Of a stretch of 14,683 bases of DNA, positions 1 through 5,563 are shown piece by piece. Every line of letters begins with the position of its first letter. Positions within the stretch are counted from its first letter, which is position 1. Origin of the DNA: an uncultured Porphyromonas sp. (GTDB taxonomy: Bacteria; Bacteroidota; Bacteroidia; Bacteroidales; Porphyromonadaceae); NCBI GenBank assembly GCA_947253195.1, contig CAMXXM010000009.1:1-14683 (forward strand). The letters are read 5' to 3'. The position numbers and the translations under genes are program-made. The notes beneath the pieces were generated by a model. It ran no database searches, was not told where the DNA came from, and saw nothing but the letters and a program-made list of their open reading frames with translations.

Positions 1-52
1 TACGAGCTTAGAATAACGGTCTCGTGGGCTCGGAGATGTGTATAAGAGACAG
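1..52. other. Illumina Nextera/P7 adapter remnant (artefact)
   Basis: Bases 19-52 match the 34-base Nextera read-2 adapter exactly, from memory, ending in the 19-base Tn5 mosaic end AGATGTGTATAAGAGACAG at 34-52. Bases 1-8 (TACGAGCT) differ by one base from the end of the P7 oligo (TACGAGAT), which leaves 9-18 as a probable 10-base i7 index. This is library DNA, not genome. Real sequence starts at 53 and the contig end is artificial. Confidence 0.97.
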
Positions 53-1017
53 CGGGTGTAGACCTGCTCCTCGGTGAGGTCGGTGCGTGCGAGGATGGAC
101 TTAATCGCCTGCTCCTCATCCGACCACGTGCGGACGCTCCGTCCCTCGGCAAGCATCATCCCCGGCCACTCGTGCCCCTCGGAGACAGCCCGCTCGGTGG
201 CATAGTCCTGCAGCTCCTTGAGCCACTTGATGGCATCGTCGGCGTAGCTTAGGAAGTACGCCTGCTCCTCCTCCGAGAGGGCATTGGCGGGGCGGTGCAG
301 ATCGGCGAGGGTCGGTGTGCCGTCCGTATGCACACGGCAGATAGCCTTGGCACGGCACCAGCGGCACCAGTCGCCACGGACAGCGATGCCATCGCCTTTG
401 TAGGCATACTTAGCCTGCTCCTGCACGTTGCGAGCCAGCCACTCCTCGAGCTCGGTGCGAGTGAGGGCCCACTCCTTGACCTTATCCCCCTCGATGCGGG
501 GCTGGACGATAGTCATGATGACATAGCTTACCTTGGTGTGATCCGGGATGACCTCGGCATCGTTGAGCGCACCCCAGGCGTAGATGGCGAGCTGGTAGTT
601 ATCCTCCGCCTGCACCTCGACCCCCATGCCGTATTTGTAGTCATAGATGTAGAGGTCGGTGGTGCCGTCACGCTTGACGTCCGTGACGATGGCATCACAG
701 GTGCCGTAGCCCTCGGGGACCAGCCCGCTGAGGTCCAGCTTGCGCTCCGTGTAGATAGTCCCCACGGGGTTGGCGTGGACGGCATCCTTGTAGAGGTATG
801 CCCCGTCGACCATGTCGAGGTCGTAGGCTGAGAGGTCAGCGTCTGCGATGCGGTCGCTCGCCACCTGCTCGGCAAGGGCGTGCGCCTTAGTCCCCTCAAG
901 AGCGGCCTCGCTGGCCTGCTCCTCGGGCATAAGCTCCTCCATACGTGCGGACGGGGTGCAGTGGCACCAGCGGGCCGCCTTGGATGGTGATAGTAGTGCG
1001 TGTGTAGTAGGTGTCAT
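53..1017 (-). CDS. DUF2800 phage nuclease, Cas4/AddB-like PD-(D/E)XK fold (3' truncated)
   Basis: This frame stays open from its ATG at 1017 to the adapter, giving about 321 residues, so the C-terminal end is missing. The N-terminus has the LSPSKAxRWxxC pattern common in phage DUF2800 proteins. Around residues 106-130 lie GTCDAI and DYKYG, which supply the Asp and the D-x-K pair of a PD-(D/E)XK active site, followed by a QLAIYAWGAL helix. Cys218, Cys221 and Cys227, with Cys18 or Cys20 at the other end, resemble the four-cysteine iron-sulphur staple of Cas4 and AddB; that is inference. The protein probably acts on DNA in phage replication or recombination. In many phages DUF2800 is followed by DUF2815 and a DNA polymerase, which would lie left of the cut. 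Its ATG overlaps the stop of the preceding gene by 4 bases (ATGA), suggesting coupled translation. Confidence 0.88.
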
Positions 1018-1394
1018 AGCTTATCGAGCTGTGTGTAGAGTGCGTCCCGCTTGTCCTCCGGGACCATCTGAGGGCGCACGGAGCCGTCCGTGCTGTATCC
1101 GGCTATCAGTGCGGCTATCGCCTTGCGCTCAAGCTCGCCACCTGCCTGCCACTTGGCATTGAGCTTGTTTTTGAGCTCCGTGAGGGTGTGCGCGGGAGCC
1201 GTGGCTGTCTCTACCTTGGCGACCTCTTTAGCTGTCTTTTTGGGCTCCTTGGCTGGCTCCTCGAGGGCTGCGGTCTCCACCTTGCCCTCCTCCGCTATGG
1301 TATTGGCTACTACCTGAGCACTGGCACGGGATGCCAAGTAGGTGATGGCATCAGCCAGCATCTGGTCAGTTGTCTCAATTGTTATCTGTCTCAT
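1014..1394 (-). CDS. Hypothetical phage protein with Ala/Glu/Lys-rich linker (126 aa)
   Basis: I do not recognise a named family. The protein has two predicted ordered parts. Residues 1-35 look helical (MLADAITYLASRAS). Residues 36-70 are a low-complexity Ala/Glu/Lys/Pro/Thr linker. Residues 70-126 form a small C-terminal domain (LTELKNKLNAKWQAGG, then a hydrophobic helix, ending in PEDKRDALYTQLDKL). Similar short helical tails occur in phage accessory proteins, but I cannot assign a function. The gene sits directly before the DUF2800 nuclease with an ATGA overlap, so it probably belongs to the replication or recombination module. Its start lies inside the end of the membrane-protein gene before it (20-base overlap), and ATG is the first plausible start. 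Confidence 0.8.
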   Translation of the reverse strand: MRQITIETTDQMLADAITYLASRASAQVVANTIAEEGKVETAALEEPAKEPKKTAKEVAKVETATAPAHTLTELKNKLNAKWQAGGELERKAIAALIAGYSTDGSVRPQMVPEDKRDALYTQLDKL

Positions 1395-1596
1395 TGTTAT
1401 ACTCCGTTACTCCGTAGATGATTAGTTGCAAGCCGGCATACATTGCCGCCGTGGACATTATCAGTGTCGTGACACTGAGGTGGCAGACGATCTGCACCGC
1501 AGCGATCAGTAGGATAAGCACTCCGAGGAGGCTGTAGCCGAGGGTGGACATAAGCAGTACCGCAGCCGTCACAGCCTTATCCAGTCGCCGTCCCAT
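1375..1596 (-). CDS. Small two-helix membrane protein (73 aa)
   Basis: The frame can be opened upstream to 1785, but that extension runs over the HTH gene in another frame and has shadow-like composition, so I place the start at the internal ATG at 1596 (MGRRLDKAV). From there it encodes 73 residues with two hydrophobic segments, about residues 9-37 and 41-64, and a polar tail ending in YNNETDNN. The positively charged N-terminus suggests that both ends face the cytoplasm. It overlaps the HTH gene by 28 bases and the next gene by 20. Small two-helix proteins in phage early operons can be holins, exclusion proteins or toxins; nothing here decides among them. No lysis genes are next to it, which argues mildly against a holin. 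Confidence 0.6.
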   Translation of the reverse strand: MGRRLDKAVTAAVLLMSTLGYSLLGVLILLIAAVQIVCHLSVTTLIMSTAAMYAGLQLIIYGVTEYNNETDNN

Positions 1597-1775
1597 ACTC
1601 GCAGTATCTCCTCCCCGCTGATGTACTTGCGAAGCGTCTTGCGCTGTATGGAGGCTCTCAGGCTCCCCTCCTCGAGCCATCTGTAGACGGTCATACGAGA
1701 CACGCCGAGGAGCCTTGCCGTCTCGCTGATGGTGTACCGCCCCCTTGCGGCGGCACGTGGTCGTAGTGGTGTCAT
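1569..1775 (-). CDS. Excisionase/MerR-like HTH DNA-binding protein (68 aa)
   Basis: Residues 13-45 read as a winged helix-turn-helix of the HTH_17/excisionase type: YTISETARLLGVSRMTVYRW followed by a short wing. The C-terminal ISGEEILRVW is typical of this family, whose members end in an I-x-x-EE-I/L segment. The likely role is DNA binding as a recombination directionality factor (Xis) or as a small early regulator. It lies in the middle of the leftward operon, 6 bases after the preceding gene, so it would be made only when that operon is switched on, which fits a role in excision. No integrase is next to it, so the Xis role is inference. The residues before 13 are Arg/Ala-rich and disordered. 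Confidence 0.8.
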   Translation of the reverse strand: MTPLRPRAAARGRYTISETARLLGVSRMTVYRWLEEGSLRASIQRKTLRKYISGEEILRVWDGDWIRL

Positions 1776-1781
1776 AGTGTC

Positions 1782-1982
1782 TCATCTCGCTCCCAGCTTA
1801 TTAATAGTTATCGTCATGGTCTTCTGGTCGATGTTGACCTCGACCCTTTGCCCCCTCCTCATCGCCAGCTTATAGGCGTGGCTCTGAGCATTAAGCATCG
1901 TCTTAGTATCTGGTACTTTGTACGTCGCACTCCCCGGGCAGGGGATCTTGTCGTAATCGTCGGCAGTCAGTCTCTGTACCAT
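1782..1982 (-). CDS. Hypothetical phage protein (66 aa)
   Basis: This short protein has no family I recognise. Residues 35-50 (AQSHAYKLAMRRGQRV) look like an amphipathic basic helix, followed by two probable beta strands (VEVNIDQKTMTITINKL), an alpha-beta arrangement common in small phage proteins. A single Cys in PCPGS precedes the helix. The frame is tightly packed, 5 bases after the 178-residue gene and 6 bases before the HTH gene, and its composition is protein-like. That supports it as a real gene of the operon with unknown function. Confidence 0.7.
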   Translation of the reverse strand: MVQRLTADDYDKIPCPGSATYKVPDTKTMLNAQSHAYKLAMRRGQRVEVNIDQKTMTITINKLGAR

Positions 1983-1987
1983 ATTCT

Positions 1988-2524
1988 TTAATCATATCGT
2001 TGTATGTCTATCGTCATCATCTCCTTTGCCTCATCCGTCAGTCGACGGGCTGCATACTTTTGGAGTATCAAGCAGTAGAGGCCATCATCATCCGTGCATA
2101 CGTACCAGTAGCAGTAGCGGTGAGCGTCAGGATCAAGCGTGTAGATTCCAAATTGCTCAAGGCTCTCTCCTGAGAGCCCTTTCGCGCAGTCGTACGTCTC
2201 CCACTTCAGGAGGAACTCCCGCCCTACTTTTGTCCGTCGGTCTACGGTGAGTAGCCCGTTATCCGTCTCCTTGACGCCTTTTTTCAGGGTCTCAGGTATA
2301 TACTCTGGTCTTATGCCCCGCGCCGAGATCATACAGGTATATCCGACGCACCAGTATTGCTCAAACTCGACCGGCTTAACGCCGTAGTAGTCTGTTAAGA
2401 TCTCTATAGCCTCCTCCTTATTCCTGAGGTTCTGGTCATATAGCTCTTTGAGCACCTGCTCAAAGGCTGTCCCTTTCTTGGCCGTTAATATCATAGCTCT
2501 CTGTATCGTTATTCTCTTCCTCAT
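1988..2524 (-). CDS. Hypothetical phage protein (178 aa)
   Basis: I do not recognise the family. I use the ATG at 2524 (MRKRITIQ) rather than the TTG one codon earlier; a GGAG lies about 10 bases upstream. Residues 15-45 look helical and charged (FEQVLKELYDQNLRNKEEAIEIL). The rest is mixed alpha/beta and rich in aromatic residues and cysteine, with WCVGYTC near 58 and YCYWYVC near 138. The paired Cys clusters might bind a metal, but the spacing matches no standard motif I know. The protein is the largest unknown of the early operon and lies between a zinc-finger-like gene and a run of small genes. No membrane segment or signal peptide is visible. Confidence 0.78.
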   Translation of the reverse strand: MRKRITIQRAMILTAKKGTAFEQVLKELYDQNLRNKEEAIEILTDYYGVKPVEFEQYWCVGYTCMISARGIRPEYIPETLKKGVKETDNGLLTVDRRTKVGREFLLKWETYDCAKGLSGESLEQFGIYTLDPDAHRYCYWYVCTDDDGLYCLILQKYAARRLTDEAKEMMTIDIQRYD

Positions 2525-2554
2525 CAAGGAGCTCCAGCACGTGCAAAAGCCCCG

Positions 2555-2722
2555 TTATTCTGTACATTTATTCTCGTGCAGTATGTGGATGATTGTCGCT
2601 CCATCGCTGTATCTAATGGCGCAGTTCTCGTTTTTCTCCCGGTGCATCTGCAGGTGTTGCTCAAGCTCATCCTCTTCAAATACCTTACTGCAGTTAAGGC
2701 AGCAGCATTCATTCTCTTTCAT
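2555..2722 (-). CDS. Small zinc-finger-like protein (55 aa, near-C2H2)
   Basis: This 55-residue frame starts at the ATG at 2722, inside the last codons of the preceding gene (14-base overlap). Residues 8-27 read CLNCSKVFEEDELEQHLQMH: C-x2-C-x3-F-x4-L-x2-H-x3-H, which is the classical C2H2 zinc-finger layout with one residue fewer between Phe and Leu. Extra cysteines lie at 6, 7 and 34 and near the end (Cys53). I prefer it to the overlapping 62-residue frame at 2524-2712, which starts inside it and lacks any motif. The likely role is a small DNA-, RNA- or protein-binding regulator, given the family; its function in this phage is unknown. Confidence 0.7.
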   Translation of the reverse strand: MKENECCCLNCSKVFEEDELEQHLQMHREKNENCAIRYSDGATIIHILHENKCTE

Positions 2723-2963
2723 CGTGTAATTGTCTCTTCTTAAGTGTTTCCTTTATGCTGTCCCGATGGGCTTTTTTCTCCCTGCTCTTCTTCCTCAAGT
2801 ACTGCTTGATGGCATACTCCGGGATCTCTTCCAAGACCTCTTCATATCCCTTCTGAGGGAGGTTCCATTGGTGTAGGATTTGAGCACAGATGCAACCTGC
2901 TTCCCTGTCGTCAACGATGTTTTCAGCAAGCTCATAAGGCTCTATTGTCGTATATATATCCAT
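2709..2963 (-). CDS. Hypothetical charged phage protein (84 aa)
   Basis: I recognise no family. The N-terminal part (residues 7-40) contains YELAENIVDDREAGCICAQIL, probably helical, with two Cys separated by one residue. The second half is strongly charged and helical (YLRKKSREKKAHRDSIKETLKKRQ), likely to bind nucleic acid or to be disordered. Its ATG shares one base with the stop of the KilA-N gene (TGATG), and its end overlaps the zinc-finger gene by 14 bases. Both ties make it the second gene of the leftward operon. No membrane segment is visible. Confidence 0.78.
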   Translation of the reverse strand: MDIYTTIEPYELAENIVDDREAGCICAQILHQWNLPQKGYEEVLEEIPEYAIKQYLRKKSREKKAHRDSIKETLKKRQLHDERE

Positions 2964-3778
2964 CAGTGGTGCAGGTATCGTCTTATAAAGTATTGCTGTC
3001 CCTTGGGGGTTACCTTGGTCGTGGTGCAGACACGGGAGGTGCCGTCGGGGTTATTGATGGCGGTCTTTTTGAGCTCAAAGAGCCCAAGCTCCATCGCCAT
3101 CTGTGTCGGCTGGTTGTACCTCTCGCCCTTGCAGGACTGCAGGTAGCCTTGCTCCCGTAGCTCGGCAAATAGGCGGTTTTGCCCTGTGTCGTGTCCGTTT
3201 TGCTTTAAGATTTTGGCGAGCTCGCCCACGAGGATCGACCGCTTGGAGGCGGTCACCGCATCGGCAAAGAGCACCTTTGGTGCGTCCTCCTCGGCTCTGT
3301 CCCGCAGGAATTGCGCCTCCGCCTGTGCCTCCAGCTCGCTCTCTCGGAGCCGTGCCGTCTCCCGCTTAGCCTCCTCGAGACGGCCCTGCAGGATCTCCAT
3401 AGCCTTGGCGATCGTCTGGTCGTCCGTGGCTGTCGTGGTCACGCCATCCCTCAGCAGCTCCTTGATCCGGTCATTGCACCAGAGGCGGAAGTCCACGGAT
3501 AGCCACTGAGCAAAGTCAAGTGCAACGGTCTCGGTCATCCACGTACCGCCTCCATTTTCTGGGCTCCCTGCCTTTGTCGTAACTGCTTGATACTCTGAAT
3601 TACCAGATTTTCTGGTAATTGCCCTAAGTAGCTCAATTGTAGAGGGTAACGACAGATAGTCGTTTGGGCGCTTTTTGAATGCCCTTGCCATCTGCGTGGC
3701 ATTGACCATCACCTCATCTCCTCGGAGGAAAGAGACCGGTGCACTCTGATAAGAGTAGGTGTAAGTAATGTTACTCAT
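2963..3778 (-). CDS. KilA-N / KilAC phage antirepressor-like protein
   Basis: The protein has 271 residues with two known phage domains. Residues 1-110 form a KilA-N domain (GDEVMVNATQMARAF near 20-34, then TETVALDFAQWLSVDFRLWCNDRI near 82-105), a DNA-binding domain of phage and large-virus regulators. Residues 122-165 are a charged Glu/Ala/Arg-rich coiled coil, probably for oligomerisation. Residues 166-271 match the KilAC/ANT antirepressor C-terminal domain (VGELAKILKQNG, then FAELREQGYL, ending KGQQYFIRRY). Proteins of this type act as phage antirepressors or early regulators. It is the first gene of the leftward operon, facing the CI repressor, which fits a role in the lysis-lysogeny decision. 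The exact action (binding CI or binding DNA) cannot be read from the sequence. Its leader from the promoter at 3920-3951 is about 135 bases. Confidence 0.92.
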   Translation of the reverse strand: MSNITYTYSYQSAPVSFLRGDEVMVNATQMARAFKKRPNDYLSLPSTIELLRAITRKSGNSEYQAVTTKAGSPENGGGTWMTETVALDFAQWLSVDFRLWCNDRIKELLRDGVTTTATDDQTIAKAMEILQGRLEEAKRETARLRESELEAQAEAQFLRDRAEEDAPKVLFADAVTASKRSILVGELAKILKQNGHDTGQNRLFAELREQGYLQSCKGERYNQPTQMAMELGLFELKKTAINNPDGTSRVCTTTKVTPKGQQYFIRRYLHH

Positions 3779-3796
3779 AACGTTGTGTTAAAATAT

Positions 3797-3827
3797 TTTG
3801 CAGAATGAGCGAGATTACCTACCTTTA
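3797..3827 (+). promoter_or_regulatory. Weak candidate promoter for the repressor
   Basis: TTTG (3797-3800), 19 bases, then TACCTTTA (3820-3827) matches the Bacteroidota promoter form with one mismatch. It would give a leader of about 150 bases for the repressor and would face the leftward promoter, so the two transcripts would overlap by about 80 bases. I see no better candidate nearer to the repressor start. Confidence 0.3.
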
Positions 3828-3854
3828 CCCGTGAGTTTTAGGATTGAATGGGTG

Positions 3855-3869
3855 GCGAGATTTTCTCGC
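3855..3869. other. Small hairpin in the leader of the leftward operon
   Basis: GCGAGA-TTT-TCTCGC is a perfect 6-bp inverted repeat with a 3-base loop, between the leftward promoter and the KilA-N start. It could be a leader hairpin on the phage early transcript or a protein site. There is no T-run at its leftward end, so it is not an obvious terminator. The half-sequence GCGAGATT also occurs at 3809-3816. Confidence 0.4.
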
Positions 3870-3914
3870 TGCTCTGCTTTGCTATCTATGCCGTCCGTCT
3901 AATCGGTCGGTCAG

Positions 3915-3933
3915 TGTTACAAAGGTAGTAACA
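3915..3933. promoter_or_regulatory. Candidate CI operator over the -7 box
   Basis: TGTTAC-N7-GTAACA is a perfect inverted repeat with 6-bp arms. Its 7-base centre is essentially the -7 box of the leftward promoter (3920-3927), so a dimer bound here would block that promoter. Half-sites starting TGTTA also occur at 3786 and 3972. The assignment to the CI repressor is inference from position. Confidence 0.55.
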
Positions 3934-3951
3934 GTATGGCAACTTTCCAAA
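3920..3951 (-). promoter_or_regulatory. Promoter of the leftward phage operon
   Basis: On the minus strand, TTTG (3951-3948), 20 bases, then TACCTTTG (3927-3920) fits the Bacteroidota vegetative promoter form TTTG-N19/20-TAnnTTTG with no mismatch. Transcription should start near 3912 and run into the KilA-N gene. Confidence 0.75.
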
Positions 3952-3959
3952 CGATTTGG
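3947..3959. promoter_or_regulatory. Candidate second operator over the -33 box
   Basis: CCAAA-CGA-TTTGG is an inverted repeat with 5-bp arms that covers the -33 element of the leftward promoter and lies about 25 bp before the repressor ATG. Its arms differ from the TGTTAC site, so it may be a site for another protein or chance. Confidence 0.35.
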
Positions 3960-3983
3960 CAATATTTTAAGTGTTAAAGTCCT

Positions 3984-4649
3984 ATGAGTGCAAGTATAGA
4001 TTTGATACTCAATGAGATAAAAAGCGCACTTGGTTATGACACGGATGACCAATTGGCAACTGCGATCGGTATTACCAAGGCAAATCTATCTCAGTGGAGG
4101 CGACGCAATAGCATGGACATAAACAAGGTGGCAACCGCCTTACCTGCTGTCTCTGCTAACTACCTGCTACGTGGAGAGGGTCCGGTGCTCGGCGACAGTA
4201 GCATTGACCCAGTCTCTACGGCATCGGATGTGGTACGATACTATCCTAACATACCGGCAACAGCTGGCGATGTCGAGAATATGCCCGAGCCCTCGTACGA
4301 GGACCAGCAGCCAACACTCTACGTTATCCCGGGGCTTGGCGGTTGCGATGCTATGCCAGCGACTGGTAACAGTATGTATCCAACCATAACAGCTGGTGAT
4401 ATGGTTGTGCACAAGGTGTGGCAGGATGGGAGCTACATCCGTAATGGAGAGATATATGTAATCCTCACCAATGACGGCCAGCGTATGATTAAGCGACTTA
4501 CGTACGTCTCCACGGATGAGGATGGAGACAAGCATTACATATGCCGATCAGACAACCCAGACCAAGACAAGTATGCACCTTTTGAGGTGCTCGGGAGCTC
4601 CATACGTCAGCTCTCTATTGTCAAGGCAATACTTAGCAGATTAGAGTAA
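3984..4649 (+). CDS. CI-type phage repressor, HTH plus S24 self-cleaving peptidase
   Basis: The protein has 221 residues. Residues 4-66 form a CI-family helix-turn-helix domain (DDQLATAIGITKANLSQWRRR). A linker follows, and residues 110-218 are a LexA/S24 peptidase domain with the nucleophile Ser130 in GNSMYP and the general base Lys170 in MIKRL. An Ala94-Gly95 pair (PATAGD) lies 36 residues before Ser130, close to the cleavage-site spacing in LexA and lambda CI, so RecA-stimulated self-cleavage after DNA damage is likely. It would keep the leftward lytic operon off by binding the operators at 3915-3933 and nearby. The next gene starts 6 bases after its stop, so the lipoprotein is almost certainly on the same transcript. 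The gene looks more AT-rich than the chromosomal genes to the right. Confidence 0.93.
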   Translation: MSASIDLILNEIKSALGYDTDDQLATAIGITKANLSQWRRRNSMDINKVATALPAVSANYLLRGEGPVLGDSSIDPVSTASDVVRYYPNIPATAGDVENMPEPSYEDQQPTLYVIPGLGGCDAMPATGNSMYPTITAGDMVVHKVWQDGSYIRNGEIYVILTNDGQRMIKRLTYVSTDEDGDKHYICRSDNPDQDKYAPFEVLGSSIRQLSIVKAILSRLE

Positions 4650-4655
4650 TACATT

Positions 4656-5366
4656 ATGATTAAGAGACTACTTACAGCCACTACAACACTCCTGCTCGCA
4701 TGCAGTTGCAACTCGTCCTCTGAGTTAAAAAGTTGGAGAGACGAGAACAGACTGTCGGATGATGTCTATAGGGTCGAGGAGGTATCTGTTGTTAACAATC
4801 CGTTTGGAAATGACCACAAACACACATCTCGGACGGTCTACTCTCTTGACGAGCTCGGTCGTACAGAGTATGTCACGACTAATAGTCAGCGGACGGATTA
4901 CTATTATGCCGGCAAGAGCCTGCTCCTTGACAGCTGTGTCTATTCAGACGGCAGTAAAATGATATTTAAGTATAGCGGGGACAAGTGCATTGAGCTAATC
5001 ACCGTAGACCGCAATGGTGATGTCAGCTCTGACGTGCATGTTACTTCTCACACCCGCAAAGGGCTACCGATAGATAGCTCTACAGATGGTTGGACTACGC
5101 ACATGGAGTACGACAATGACGGACGTATGGTCTCTATGAGCCTATCTCATAACGGAGAAGTATACTCCAAGATGATTTACGAGTATAACTCGCACGGAGA
5201 CAAGATAAGCGAGAGGGAGCTTGTCGATCCTGACCGCTCTACCCCATATGACTACGACTACGACTACGAGGGCGATTATTGGGTAACACAGCGAAAATAC
5301 AAGGTCTACGATAGCGGAGACAGAGATCTGCGACTACTGACCACCCGCAAGATTTTCCGCAAGTAA
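4656..5366 (+). CDS. Lysogeny-module lipoprotein with YD-like repeats
   Basis: The protein has 236 residues. A short signal peptide (basic MIKR, then a hydrophobic stretch) ends in a lipobox, Leu13-Leu14-Ala15-Cys16, so it should be lipid-anchored after Cys16. No clear Bacteroidota surface-export signal (acidic run right after the Cys) is visible, so it may face the periplasm. The mature part is beta-rich with several short repeats of the Y-x-x-D-x-x-G-R type (near 62, 151 and 176), loosely like YD/RHS repeats, and an acidic Tyr/Asp run near 198-208 encoded by three copies of GACTAC. It lies 6 bases behind the repressor and is the last phage gene before the att site, so it is likely to be made in the lysogen. 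Superinfection exclusion, as for the Ltp lipoprotein of Streptococcus phage TP-J34, or another surface change is plausible but unproven. I recognise no specific family. Confidence 0.82.
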   Translation: MIKRLLTATTTLLLACSCNSSSELKSWRDENRLSDDVYRVEEVSVVNNPFGNDHKHTSRTVYSLDELGRTEYVTTNSQRTDYYYAGKSLLLDSCVYSDGSKMIFKYSGDKCIELITVDRNGDVSSDVHVTSHTRKGLPIDSSTDGWTTHMEYDNDGRMVSMSLSHNGEVYSKMIYEYNSHGDKISERELVDPDRSTPYDYDYDYEGDYWVTQRKYKVYDSGDRDLRLLTTRKIFRK

Positions 5367-5443
5367 CCCCGCAATTATCCCGCGACGACATACCACACAA
5401 TCACGTAAGTAGACCATATACAGAGGCTTACAATTGTCCTAAT

Positions 5444-5490
5444 CCTGACTCATAATCAGGGAGTCCACGGTTCAAGCCCGTGTGGGACCA
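5444..5490 (+). pseudogene. tRNA(CAT) 3' fragment, prophage attachment site
   Basis: The fragment contains a perfect anticodon arm (CCTGA 5444-5448, loop CTCATAA, TCAGG 5456-5460; anticodon CAT 5451-5453), a 5-base variable region, a perfect T arm (CACGG-TTCAAGC-CCGTG, 5466-5482), the acceptor 3' strand TGGGACC and discriminator A5490. CCA is not encoded. The matching 5' acceptor strand GGTCCCA and a D arm are absent upstream, so this is not a working tRNA. It fits the att copy left when a phage integrates in a tRNA gene and restores the intact gene at its other end. Met, initiator Met and Ile2 (CAT) cannot be told apart from this half. Confidence 0.88.
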
Positions 5491-5508
5491 CTGGATCGAC
5501 TTCGATCA

Positions 5509-5552
5509 GCCGGAGAGTGCGGAAGAAGCTTCTGCACTCTCCGGCTTTTTTT
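5509..5552 (+). terminator. Rho-independent terminator behind the tRNA remnant
   Basis: A perfect 12-bp stem (GCCGGAGAGTGC at 5509-5520 with its complement at 5534-5545) extends inward through GGAAGAAGCTTCT and is followed by seven T (5546-5552). It is probably the host tRNA's own terminator, left beside the att remnant, and would now also end the repressor-lipoprotein transcript of the prophage. Confidence 0.92.
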
Positions 5553-5563
5553 GGGGGCCTTCT

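Larger units (their letters stand above)
53..5490. mobile_element. Prophage, one end (lysogeny and early region), cut by contig start
   Basis: The segment carries a CI/S24 repressor divergent from a KilA-N/KilAC antirepressor operon, a DUF2800 nuclease, an excisionase-like HTH protein and many small overlapping genes of phage type. It ends on the right at a tRNA 3' fragment (5444-5490), the usual mark of integration into a tRNA gene. Structural genes, the integrase and the other attachment site are not present and must lie left of the adapter-truncated end. The orientation of the tRNA fragment implies that an intact tRNA sits at the far, left end of the element. The right boundary could be off by a few tens of bases because the other att copy is not visible. 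Confidence 0.85.

Noticed and set aside
295..831. 178-codon rightward frame near the left end, with smaller frames on both strands
   Set aside because: They are shadows of the DUF2800 frame, which is open to the contig end and carries conserved motifs.
2524..2712. 62-residue leftward frame ending at the start of the 178-residue gene
   Set aside because: It overlaps the zinc-finger frame (2555-2722), has Arg/Thr-rich composition and no motif.
5415..5490. Complete tRNA gene
   Set aside because: No 5' acceptor strand GGTCCCA and no D arm occur upstream of the anticodon arm.
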